Assembly: GCF_034661235.1 (NCBI RefSeq)
Contig: NZ_CP141059.1
Location: 434,001 to 498,000, forward strand
Reading direction: 5' to 3'
DNA length: 64,000 bases
DNA from: Nocardioides bizhenqiangii
GTDB lineage: Bacteria; Actinomycetota; Actinomycetes; Propionibacteriales; Nocardioidaceae
The notes under the pieces were generated by a model that saw only the letters and a program-made list of their open reading frames with translations, was not told the DNA's origin and did no database searches. Position 1 is the stretch's first letter. The number at the start of each line of letters is the position of its first letter. Made by a program: the position numbers and the translations under genes. Positions 56,964 to 64,000 of this stretch are shown piece after piece.

Positions 56964-57302
56964 ATGGACACCTGGATCTGGATCCTGATCGCCGTGGTGG
57001 CGCTGGTGATCATCGCCGCGGTCGTGGTGATGGCACTGAAGAAGAAGCGTGAGGTCGGCCGCGAGCGGGCGGTGGCCATCCGCACCGAGGCCGCGCAGCA
57101 CGACCCCGAGCTGCGCAAGCGTGAGGCCGAGGCGCAGACTGCGGCAGCGGAGGCGGAGCGGATGCGGGCCGAGGCCGACCAGCTCGAGATGATCGCCCAG
57201 GAGCAGCACGAAGAGGTGGCGGACGACCGGAGCACGATGGACGAGCGGCTCCGCGAGGCGGACCGCCTCGACCCCGACGCGCCGAAGCACAGGGACGCCT
57301 GA
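56964..57302 (+). CDS. Small membrane protein with cytoplasmic coiled coil
   Basis: 112 residues from an ATG with AAGGAGGG 6 bases upstream. The membrane helix is IWILIAVVALVIIAAVVVMA, then KKKRE and a charged coiled-coil segment rich in Glu, Ala and Arg (RKREAEAQTAAAEAERMRAE). Similar small anchored coiled coils occur in many actinobacteria without assigned roles. The strong ribosome site suggests abundant expression. Confidence 0.75.
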   Translation: MDTWIWILIAVVALVIIAAVVVMALKKKREVGRERAVAIRTEAAQHDPELRKREAEAQTAAAEAERMRAEADQLEMIAQEQHEEVADDRSTMDERLREADRLDPDAPKHRDA

Positions 57303-57306
57303 TCGA

Positions 57307-57540
57307 CTAGGAGCCGGCGATCGCGCGCAGCGCCTCGAGGTGCGCGGCGTACGCCTTGCGACCCGCCTTCGTCAGCGACAGCCAGGTGCGCGGCCATTTG
57401 CCGACGTGTCCCTTGCGGACCTTGACGTAGCCGGCGCCCTCGAGCACGCGCGTCTGCTTGGAGAGCGCCGAGTCGGAGATCTCGACCCGGTCGCGCACCA
57501 CGCGGAACTCGGCCTCGTCGACCGACGCCAGCGTGGCCAC
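57307..57540 (-). CDS. Short winged-helix regulator, N-terminally abbreviated
   Basis: 77 residues from a GTG at 57540. It is a winged helix of the small transcriptional-regulator type often paired with ABC-2 exporters: EAEFRVVRDRVEISDSALSK, TRVLEGAGYVKVRKGHVGK, TWLSLTKAGRKAYAAHLEAL. The first helix expected in such proteins (about 15-20 residues) is missing, and the frame to the left is closed 9 bases upstream by the permease stop itself. Either a real short form or the remnant of a deletion joining the two genes. Downstream gene of the exporter operon. Confidence 0.7.
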   Translation of the reverse strand: MATLASVDEAEFRVVRDRVEISDSALSKQTRVLEGAGYVKVRKGHVGKWPRTWLSLTKAGRKAYAAHLEALRAIAGS

Positions 57541-57549
57541 GAATTCTCG

Positions 57550-58455
57550 TCAGGCCACGTCGCGCCGCCGGACGACGACGACGCTGACCGCGACTGCGAC
57601 CACGATGTAGATCGCTACGGTGATCGCGGCCTGCGTGCCGGAGACGGTGTCGAGCACACCCGGCGGCGTGTCGACGCCGTCGACCCCGACGATCGAGCCG
57701 ATCAGAGAGCCGCCGGCGGTGCCGGGCAGCACGGTGGTCAGGCTCTCGATCCACCCGAGGAGCTGGCCCACGCCGCGCAGCAGGTTCTCCACGACCAGCG
57801 CCCAGACCAGGCCGAGTCCGACCGAGAGCGCAGGGCCGCGGGCGATGGTGCCGAGCGCGAAGCCGATCAGCGCCCACATCTCCATCAGCAGGAAGCCGGC
57901 GCCGGCTGCCTCGCCTACCGAGGCGAGCGACGGCATCACGATGTCCTGGGACTCGGTCGTCGCGACCAGCAGCGACAGCCCAAGGTCCAAGGCGAACGAC
58001 GCCACCAGGGTCGCGACCACGAAGACGGTCAGCGCGCCCAGCGAGCCGAGGATCGCACCCGACCGGTGCGCGCCCAGGGAGAACACGGTCTTCCAGGTCC
58101 CCCAGCCGTAGCCGTTGCCGGCCACGATCGCACCCAGCACCATCACCAGCGCGCCGCCGAACATCGGCATGCCCTGGAGGAACACGTTCGGAGCGTTCGC
58201 CGGCATCATCTCGGCCAGCAGCGCCGCCTGGCTCGCGCCCTCGTTGGTGAACGAGTTGTCGCCGGTGGCGTAGGACAGGTAGTTGAACAGGTAGCCGAAC
58301 ATCAGGCTCAACGTCAGCCAGGTGCCGAGCGTGATCCAGACCGCCGGCCACTTCCGCAGCCGGAGCAGCTCGGCGCGGGTGCTCCGGCCGACGCCGGTCA
58401 GCAGGCCGCCAGTGGCAGGTGCGGTGGGGGTAGGCGCGGGTGCGGTGGTGGTCAT
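57550..58455 (-). CDS. ABC-2-type exporter permease
   Basis: 301 residues with about six helices: a cytoplasmic Ala/Pro/Thr-rich head (MTTTAPAPTPTAPATGG), RKWPAVWITLGTWLTLSLMF, a loop, then ALVMVLGAIVAGNGYGWGTW, LTVFVVATLVASFALDLGLS, ALIGFALGTIARGPALSVGL and a last helix before VVVVRRRDVA. The start overlaps the ATPase stop by four bases. It is the membrane partner of the ATPase gene. The substrate is unknown; a two-component system lies on the other side, so antimicrobial resistance is a possibility. Confidence 0.86.
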   Translation of the reverse strand: MTTTAPAPTPTAPATGGLLTGVGRSTRAELLRLRKWPAVWITLGTWLTLSLMFGYLFNYLSYATGDNSFTNEGASQAALLAEMMPANAPNVFLQGMPMFGGALVMVLGAIVAGNGYGWGTWKTVFSLGAHRSGAILGSLGALTVFVVATLVASFALDLGLSLLVATTESQDIVMPSLASVGEAAGAGFLLMEMWALIGFALGTIARGPALSVGLGLVWALVVENLLRGVGQLLGWIESLTTVLPGTAGGSLIGSIVGVDGVDTPPGVLDTVSGTQAAITVAIYIVVAVAVSVVVVRRRDVA

Positions 58456-59402
58456 GACACGGGCTCCTTGTCGACGGAGGTCGGGGCTGGGACGGTGGTC
58501 ATCTCGAAGAAGACCTCTTCGAGGCTGCGCTCGGCGGGCGTGACCTCGAGTACGTCGACGCCGGCCTGGACCAGCTCGCGGACCACGTGGGGAGCGGCGT
58601 CGGCGGGGAGGTCGAGCGCCAGCCCGGTGGGGGTGCGCCGTACGCCGTCGTCACCGGCCAGCCGCATCGCGACCGCGAGCGCCTCCGGCTCCGGGGTGGC
58701 CCGGACCCGCAGCGACGAACCGCCGCGCATCTCGGCCACCGTCGACTCGCGCAGCAGCCGGCCGTTGTTGATGACGCCGACCCGGTCGCAGATCTCCTGG
58801 ACCTCGGCCAGCAGGTGGCTGGAGAGCAGCACGGTCTGCCCGCCGCGGGCGAGGTCGACGACCAGCGCCCGCATGTCGGCCATGCCGGCCGGGTCGAGCC
58901 CGTTGGTCGGCTCGTCGAGCACGACCAGCTCCGGGTCGCCCATCAGCGCGGCGGCGACGCCGAGCCGCTGCTTCATGCCGAGCGAGTAGCCCTTGTACTT
59001 GTCGGTGGCCCGTCCTGCCAGGTCGACCCGCTCGAGCACGCGCTCCACCTCCGCGTCGGCGAACCCGCGGAACCGGGCGACCGTGCGCAGGTTGTCGCGT
59101 CCGGACAGGTAGGGATGGAAGCCGGGTCCCTCGATCAGGGCGCCGACCCTGAGGTCGGGGTGGGGGCGCCCGGCGGGGCGTCCCAGGATGCTCGCGGAAC
59201 CGGCGGTGGGCCGGACCAACCCGAGCAGCATCCGCAGCGTGGTGGTCTTGCCGGCCCCGTTGGGGCCGAGGAAGCCGTACACCTCGCCGCGCCGCACGGT
59301 CATGCTGACGTTGTCGACGGCGACGCGATCGCCGTACCTCTTCGTCAGCGCTTCGGTGGTGACCACGGGGGTCTGGCTAGTTCTCATCTCTTGGCGGTCC
59401 AT
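58452..59402 (-). CDS. ABC exporter ATP-binding protein
   Basis: 316 residues. Walker A GPNGAGKTTT, Q-loop GALIEGPGFHPYLSGRDNLR, signature YSLGMKQRLGVAAALMG, Walker B LVVLDEPTNGLDPAG, and switch HLLAEVQEICD. The C-terminal DUF4162-type extension (RATPEPEALAVAMRLAGDDG) is usual for ABC-2 exporters. First gene of the ATPase, permease, short-regulator operon, divergent from a histidine kinase. Confidence 0.92.
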   Translation of the reverse strand: MDRQEMRTSQTPVVTTEALTKRYGDRVAVDNVSMTVRRGEVYGFLGPNGAGKTTTLRMLLGLVRPTAGSASILGRPAGRPHPDLRVGALIEGPGFHPYLSGRDNLRTVARFRGFADAEVERVLERVDLAGRATDKYKGYSLGMKQRLGVAAALMGDPELVVLDEPTNGLDPAGMADMRALVVDLARGGQTVLLSSHLLAEVQEICDRVGVINNGRLLRESTVAEMRGGSSLRVRATPEPEALAVAMRLAGDDGVRRTPTGLALDLPADAAPHVVRELVQAGVDVLEVTPAERSLEEVFFEMTTVPAPTSVDKEPVS

Positions 59403-59533
59403 GGCTCCACCGTGCCGTCGGCGCGGCCGCAGCGCGTCCGTCGTCGCGCGGCTCCCGGCTACGCGGTTCTGCGTACGGCGACCGCTCCCCGCGCCGTACG
59501 ACGGACCGGAGGAGCCGGTCTAGCCTCGCTGTC

Positions 59534-60643
59534 ATGTCCCACCTGACCGCGGCCGACCTCTCGCGCGCCCACCGGTCGTGGTGGCCGTGGGCGGTCCTGG
59601 TGATCGTGCTCCTGGGGACGGCGGCCACCAACCGGCGCTCCGACCTGGACTACCCGGTGTTCGGCGGGGTGCTGCTCGCGGTGCTGGCAGCGGCACCGGC
59701 GGTGCTTCCCGGCCTGACCGGTCGCCGAGCGGTCGCTGCGCTCCCGATCTCCGGTGCGCTCTGCGGGCTGTACTTCGCCGCAGGCTACAGCGACGGCCCG
59801 ATCTTCCTGGCGCTGCCGACGGTGACGTTCATGGTCGCGACCGCGGTGCCGGTGCGGTCGTGGCTGCCTCCCGCGCTCGCGGCTTGTGCCCTGATGGGGA
59901 CCGGACTGTGGCTGCGGTGGCTGTGGTGGTCCGACGAGCCGCACAAGAGCCTGTGGCAGGTCGTCGGCATGCTCGGGATCGTCATGGCCGCGGGCGCCGT
60001 CGCGACCGCGACCCGCAACCGGTTCGAGGCGCGTGCCGAACGGGCCGAGCGGACCGTCACCGAGGAGCGGCTCCGGATGGCGCAGGACCTGCACGACGGT
60101 GTCGGACACGGGCTGGCCGTGATCGCGATGCAGGCGGGCGTGGCGCTGCACGTCCTCGACCGGGACCCGGCGAAGGCTCGGGCCAGCCTCGAGGCGATCC
60201 GGGACACCAGCCGGGAGTCGCTCGAGGCGCTGCGATCGGAGCTGGCGGCGATGGCGGGGAGCGCTCCACGTCGACCGTCCGCCGGGCTGGAGGACCTGCC
60301 CGCCCTGCTCGAGCGGGTGCGGGCCGCGGGCCTGCGTGTCGACGTCGCGGGGGGCCCCGGTCAGCTGCCCGACCCGGTCGCCCAGGTCGCCTACGTCGTG
60401 GTGCAGGAGGCGCTCACCAACGTGCTGCGGCACGCGGCCGCCACCAGCGCGACCGTCGAGTGGACCCGCGGGGTCGACCGGGTGGTGCTGGCCGTGCGCG
60501 ACGACGGGCGCGGCGGCGCGGTGCAGGATGAGGGCATGGGCATCAGCGGGATGCGCGCGCGGGTGACCGCGCTCGGCGGCTCGCTCCGGGCGGGGCCGGT
60601 CGCGGGCGGCGGGTTCGAAGTCGTCGCGGAGCTGCCCGGATGA
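59534..60643 (+). CDS. Sensor histidine kinase, NarL/LiaS type (HisKA_3)
   Basis: 369 residues. Four to five helices in the first 160 residues (WPWAVLVIVLLGTAA, GVLLAVLAAAPAVLPGL and so on), a short linker, then the HisKA_3 dimerisation helix with phospho-accepting His187 in MAQDLHDGVGHGLAVIAMQ. The ATP domain has VVQEALTNVLRHA (N box), VRDDGRGGAV and GMGISGMRARV (G boxes). It overlaps the regulator gene by four bases and is divergent from the exporter operon, suggesting control of that exporter. Confidence 0.92.
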   Translation: MSHLTAADLSRAHRSWWPWAVLVIVLLGTAATNRRSDLDYPVFGGVLLAVLAAAPAVLPGLTGRRAVAALPISGALCGLYFAAGYSDGPIFLALPTVTFMVATAVPVRSWLPPALAACALMGTGLWLRWLWWSDEPHKSLWQVVGMLGIVMAAGAVATATRNRFEARAERAERTVTEERLRMAQDLHDGVGHGLAVIAMQAGVALHVLDRDPAKARASLEAIRDTSRESLEALRSELAAMAGSAPRRPSAGLEDLPALLERVRAAGLRVDVAGGPGQLPDPVAQVAYVVVQEALTNVLRHAAATSATVEWTRGVDRVVLAVRDDGRGGAVQDEGMGISGMRARVTALGGSLRAGPVAGGGFEVVAELPG

Positions 60644-61290
60644 CGATCCGGGTGGCGCTCGTCGACGACCAGCCCCTGGTGCGGATGGGCCTGGCGACCC
60701 TCATCGACGCCGAGCCCGATCTCGAGCTGGCCGGGGAGGCGGGGGACGGCCGGGAAGCCCTCGGCATGCTGCGTCGTACCCGGCCCGACGTGGTGCTCTG
60801 CGACATCCGGATGCCGGTCCGCGACGGTCTCGAGCTGCTCGCCGACGTGACCGCGGACCCGGACCTCCGGGACGTGAGGGTGGTGATGCTGACGACGTTC
60901 GAGCTCGACGAGTACGTCTTCGAGGCGCTCCGGCACGGCGCCAGCGGCTTCCTGCTCAAGGACGCCGAGCCGGCCGACCTCCTGGGCGCGATCCGGGCCG
61001 TCGCCGACGGCGGCTCGCTGCTGGCGCCGTCGGTCACCCGCACCGTGATCCAGCACTTCGGCTCCCGCCCGGCCACCCGGCCGCACCCGCGGATCGACGA
61101 CCTGACCGAGCGCGAGCGGGAGATCCTCGGCTGGGTCGCCACCGGCCGGTCGAACGCCGAGATCGCCGACGAGCTGGTGGTGAGTCCGGACACCGTCCGC
61201 ACCCACGTCAGCCGGGCGATGGTGAAGCTAGGTGCGCGCGACCGAGCTCAACTGGTCGTTTGGGCTATCGAGTCCGGCCTTTCGTACTGA
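60640..61290 (+). CDS. NarL/LuxR-family response regulator
   Basis: 216 residues. Receiver domain with acidic pair Asp9/Asp10, phospho-acceptor Asp55 in VVLCDIRMPV and Lys in FLLKDAEPADL. The C-terminal LuxR HTH is LTEREREILGWVATGRSNAE, IADELVVSPDTVRTHVSRAM. ATGA overlap with the kinase makes a standard pair. Confidence 0.94.
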   Translation: MTIRVALVDDQPLVRMGLATLIDAEPDLELAGEAGDGREALGMLRRTRPDVVLCDIRMPVRDGLELLADVTADPDLRDVRVVMLTTFELDEYVFEALRHGASGFLLKDAEPADLLGAIRAVADGGSLLAPSVTRTVIQHFGSRPATRPHPRIDDLTEREREILGWVATGRSNAEIADELVVSPDTVRTHVSRAMVKLGARDRAQLVVWAIESGLSY

Positions 61291-61343
61291 CCTCCGGCGA
61301 TCCCCTGACGCCGCCGTCCACCCGACCTACGGTGGGGCGCCTG

Positions 61344-61907
61344 ATGAACGCTCGAATCCTCTCCCCGCTGCTTGCCGTCGTGACGACGGTTGCCTGCGCC
61401 CTCCCGGCGGCCGTGGCGTCGACGCCCATCGAGGACTATCCGTCGTACCAACCGGCCACCCGGTGCGCGCCGCACGCGAAGCCCGGCACCGCCATGCTGG
61501 GGCGCTGGATCGTGCGCAGGTACGGCGGCGGCTTCGGCGGGATCTCGCGTTCGTGCCGGCGGCACGGTACGTCCGAGCACCACGAGGGGCGGGCGTTCGA
61601 CTGGTCGGTGTCGGCGACCAAGGCAGCCGACCGAGAGCGGGTACGCCAGTTCCTGCGTCACCTCTTCGCAACCGACAAGGCGGGCAACACCGACGCCCGC
61701 GCCCGCCGGATGGGCGTCATGTACGTCATCTGGAACGACCACATGTACTCGGCGTGGGACGGCTACGAAGCCGAGCCCTACAAGAGCTCGAGCTGTCGTC
61801 GGATCCGGACCTGCTCGCCGACTCTTCGTCACCGCGACCACGTGCACATCTCGCTCACCCGGAAGGCGGCGCGAGGAGAGACCTCCTGGTACGTCAGCCG
61901 GCGCTGA
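61344..61907 (+). CDS. Secreted protein with ARB_07466/D-Ala-D-Ala peptidase-like domain
   Basis: 187 residues from ATG at 61344. Signal peptide MNARILSPLLAVVTTVACAL ends AAVAS. The mature domain has the HEDD/HxH pattern of zinc DD-peptidases: SEHHEGRAFDWSV (His, Glu-Gly-Arg-Ala-Phe-Asp) and RHRDHVHISL (Asp-His-Val-His), with WNDHMYSAWDGY between. These are the residues expected to bind zinc and cut peptide stems of the cell wall. Four Cys residues (ATRCAP, SCRRHG, SSCRRI, RTCSPT) may form disulfides. Confidence 0.82.
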   Translation: MNARILSPLLAVVTTVACALPAAVASTPIEDYPSYQPATRCAPHAKPGTAMLGRWIVRRYGGGFGGISRSCRRHGTSEHHEGRAFDWSVSATKAADRERVRQFLRHLFATDKAGNTDARARRMGVMYVIWNDHMYSAWDGYEAEPYKSSSCRRIRTCSPTLRHRDHVHISLTRKAARGETSWYVSRR

Positions 61908-61910
61908 CCG

Positions 61911-62504
61911 TCACCTCGACGGATCGGGCCCGGGTCCGCCCGGGCGGAGGATCTCGTAGACGACCTCGCCGAGCTCGGAGCCCGGCAGCGGATCGCGCCA
62001 CTCCTCGTAGATCGTGTCGACGTGCCTCAGGCCGGCCTTCTCGAGCACCCGGCGGGAGGCAGCGTTGACAGCCATGGTCGAGGCCACGACCCGTTCGACG
62101 CCCGGCACGGTGAAGGCGTAGGCCACCATCGCGCGGGCGCCCTCGGTCGCCAGACCGGTGCCCCAAGCCGCTCGCCGCAGGCGGTAGCCGAGGCCCGCGA
62201 GGTCCGGCCGCCCAGTGAACGAGCTGGCGGACCACCAGCCGACGAATCCGGCATCGGTGAAGCCGGCCCAGTAGCCCAGCCCGCGCGCGACGTCGGACTG
62301 CGGGCCGCGACGCAGCAGCCACTCGTCCGCCGTCTCGGCGGCGGTACGTCCGCGGCCGCAGATGTAGCGCATCACCTCGGCGTCCGCGTTGAGCTCCACC
62401 AGGAACTCGAGATGGTGGTCGCCGACGGGCTCGAGACGGAGTCGCTCGGTCGTCAGCACCGGCGCCGCGCCGTCCGACACCGCGATGCGGTCGCCGACAT
62501 CCAT
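61911..62504 (-). CDS. GNAT-family N-acetyltransferase, RimJ/RimL type
   Basis: 197 residues from ATG at 62504. Starts LTTERLRLEPVGDHHLEFLV (typical RimJ/L beginning), then YRLRRAAWGTGLATEGARAM (acetyl-CoA loop) and ASTMAVNAASRRVLEKAGLR, DTIYEEWRDPLPGSELGEVV. This family acetylates N-termini of ribosomal proteins or small molecules. Convergent with the peptidase-like gene with a 3-base gap. Confidence 0.9.
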   Translation of the reverse strand: MDVGDRIAVSDGAAPVLTTERLRLEPVGDHHLEFLVELNADAEVMRYICGRGRTAAETADEWLLRRGPQSDVARGLGYWAGFTDAGFVGWWSASSFTGRPDLAGLGYRLRRAAWGTGLATEGARAMVAYAFTVPGVERVVASTMAVNAASRRVLEKAGLRHVDTIYEEWRDPLPGSELGEVVYEILRPGGPGPDPSR

Positions 62505-62583
62505 GGCGTCACCGTATCGACCACGGCCACGGCACGCGGACGTGCCTTTGGCCCCGCCGGTGGCGGGGTGTGGGGCGGGGTAG

Positions 62584-63927
62584 CTAGTCCTCGGGCGGCG
62601 GTGTGGCGGTGAGTTGGTGGGTGCCGGTGGGGTCGACCAGGTAGGTCCCGGTGGGGAGGGTCCAGTGGTAGGTGCCGGGGGTGAGCATCCGGTAGCTGGT
62701 TCGGCCCGAGGTTTTGTACCGGTGGTGGCCGCGGCAGGCCGGGGAGAGGTTGCAGGCGCAGGTCGGCCCGCCGCCGGCGTGGGGGGTGATGTGGTCGAGG
62801 TCGCAGGCTTCGGCGGGTTTGGTGCAGTAGGGGAAGCCGCAGTGGTGGTCGCGTCCGGTGACCTGGCGGCGGATCCGGTCGGGGATCTCATAGGAGTCGA
62901 CCGGTTGGTGGCCGGCGAGGTCGACCACCGGCCGCACGATCACAGTGGTGTGGGGGGTGTTGAGCCATTCCTTGACCTGCTCCACCGAGATGGGGGTGCG
63001 GGTGTTGCCGAACCGGCCCACGGTCTGGTCGGTGGCGGAGAGGTGGAGAGTGAGCTCGGTCTTCCGCCCGGGAATGGTCCTAGTGATCTCTCCGGAGTCG
63101 GGGTCGGCGACCTCGAGGTCGAGGACCAGGTCCTCCCGGGCGATCTCCCCGAGTGCTTTGGCCCGCCGGATGTCCAGGGTGTCGGTGTCGCCGAGCTGGC
63201 CGGCGAGCTTGGCGCGGCGGGCGATCGCGTGTTCGAGGTCGAGGGCATCCGCGGCGTCCAGGGTGGCGTCGACCTGGGCGGTGCCGTTGTAGCCGACCCG
63301 GTCCAGACCGGTGTGGACGTGTCGGTGGTCCCGGGACTCCCGGCGCCGTTCCTCCGCAGCATTCGGGTCGTACCGCACGAGGGCTTCCTCGACCAGCCGG
63401 TCGACCTGCGCCCAGGTGACCCCGTGCGCGAACGGTGCCAGGTGGGTGTCGACGAACCCGACAGCATTCTGCGGTAGGAGGCGGGTGGCGTCGGCGACCC
63501 GGAGTGCCTTCCACACCGGCACCTGCCCGTCGAGGAGGCGGGTCCAGGTCTTGGGGAGGCGGTGGGCGAGCTCGAGGACCTGGCCGACGTAGCTGCGCCC
63601 CGAGTCCAGCGACCGCCCCAACAACGCGGAGAGCTCCATCACCGCGAAGTCACTGATCAGCGGTGCGCCGGGCCCGGCCAGCGGGAGCCCGGTGTCCAGA
63701 CCCCGCTCGGTCAACGTCGCCACATCCGCCGCGTCCTCGGCCACGACATGCTCGGCAGCCCATTCGGCGATCTCGCGGACGGTGGCGATCTCCTGATCGG
63801 CAATGACCGTGCGGCGCTGCTTGATGCTGGCCAGCAGCGCCTGGGACCGGGTGCGGACCGCGGGTTCGGCGACCTGGGTCACCGCCGGTGCGGCGAGGTC
63901 GAAGAGGGGTGCGGTCCCGAGATCCAT
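62584..63927 (-). CDS. DUF222 / HNH endonuclease-domain protein
   Basis: 447 residues. DUF222 region (residues ~35-310; RTVIADQEIATVREIAEWAA, LDTGLPLAGPGAPLISDF) and a C-terminal HNH nuclease: CGFPYCTKPAEACDLDHITP, then HAGGGPTCACNLSPACRGHH with the HNH histidines and Cys zinc pairs. This 13E12-like family is present in many copies in actinobacteria and behaves as a selfish or phase-variable repeat. Complete and intact here. It ends 80 bases from the GNAT gene in the same direction. Confidence 0.92.
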   Translation of the reverse strand: MDLGTAPLFDLAAPAVTQVAEPAVRTRSQALLASIKQRRTVIADQEIATVREIAEWAAEHVVAEDAADVATLTERGLDTGLPLAGPGAPLISDFAVMELSALLGRSLDSGRSYVGQVLELAHRLPKTWTRLLDGQVPVWKALRVADATRLLPQNAVGFVDTHLAPFAHGVTWAQVDRLVEEALVRYDPNAAEERRRESRDHRHVHTGLDRVGYNGTAQVDATLDAADALDLEHAIARRAKLAGQLGDTDTLDIRRAKALGEIAREDLVLDLEVADPDSGEITRTIPGRKTELTLHLSATDQTVGRFGNTRTPISVEQVKEWLNTPHTTVIVRPVVDLAGHQPVDSYEIPDRIRRQVTGRDHHCGFPYCTKPAEACDLDHITPHAGGGPTCACNLSPACRGHHRYKTSGRTSYRMLTPGTYHWTLPTGTYLVDPTGTHQLTATPPPED

Positions 63928-64000
63928 GAGGCCTATTCAACCCCGACCCTCCGACACAACGAAACGCTCAGAACCCCCCTGTGGACAGGCGATCCGCCGT
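63928..64000. other. Non-coding end of the window
   Basis: 73 bases upstream of the HNH gene, rich in C and A, containing TTCAACC and CTGTGGACAG (63980-63989). No recognisable promoter hexamers could be fixed and nothing else is seen. Confidence 0.3.

Overview
The window is high-GC actinobacterial chromosome, most likely Nocardioides or a close relative. This rests on the very high GC at third codon positions, frequent GTG and TTG starts, 4-base start/stop overlaps, an mce operon, F420-type enzymes, DUF222/HNH genes and the gene order around the ribosomal and RNA polymerase genes. No genome-wide comparison was possible, so the genus is an inference.

Layout. 1-7.8 kb: mixed metabolic genes (an adenylate-forming ligase fragment behind tandem DtxR/IdeR-like boxes, a Ddn-like F420 protein, PAP2 phosphatase, RDD protein, lipoprotein, glycosyltransferase, pirin, VOC protein, 3-methyladenine glycosylase I, amidase). 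7.8-11.2 kb: the conserved block tRNA-Thr, tRNA-Met, rpmG, a two-gene MaoC-fold dehydratase (hadA/hadB-like) and murB. 11.2-14.7 kb: a TetR/DUF4190 pair divergent from an AurF-type diiron oxygenase and a DUF4873 gene, then adenosine deaminase. 14.75-20.7 kb: tRNA-Trp, secE, nusG, rplK, rplA, an opposing aminotransferase, an L10 leader RNA, rplJ and rplL. 20.9-32.4 kb: a complete mce lipid-import operon (ATPase, two YrbE permeases, MceA-F, two Mce-associated membrane proteins, the last with a J-like domain), sitting between rplL and rpoB. 32.5-40.2 kb: rpoB and rpoC. 40.4-64 kb: housekeeping and accessory genes, including an M20 peptidase, geranylgeranyl reductase, a tandem Nudix protein, a hydroxyacid-oxoacid transhydrogenase, a sigma factor with a membrane partner, a D-lactate-dehydrogenase-like FAD/Fe-S protein, a 28-residue membrane microprotein, a METTL25-like methyltransferase, topoisomerase IB, a macro-domain protein, serC, an ABC exporter with a short regulator, a two-component system, a secreted peptidase-like protein and a DUF222/HNH endonuclease gene.

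The most unusual signal outside the genes is one family of modular palindromic repeats. Constant ends (TCTCGATACG ... CTACTCGA) flank a variable hairpin core. Copies lie at the 3' ends of nusG, rplA, the aminotransferase, rpoB, rpoC and the second PAP2 gene. In four genes the repeat or its flank contains the stop codon, in one the core is the probable rpoC terminator, two copies face each other between rpoB and rpoC, and one copy is read in frame inside the FAD/Fe-S oxidoreductase. No CRISPR array, prophage or insertion sequence was seen.
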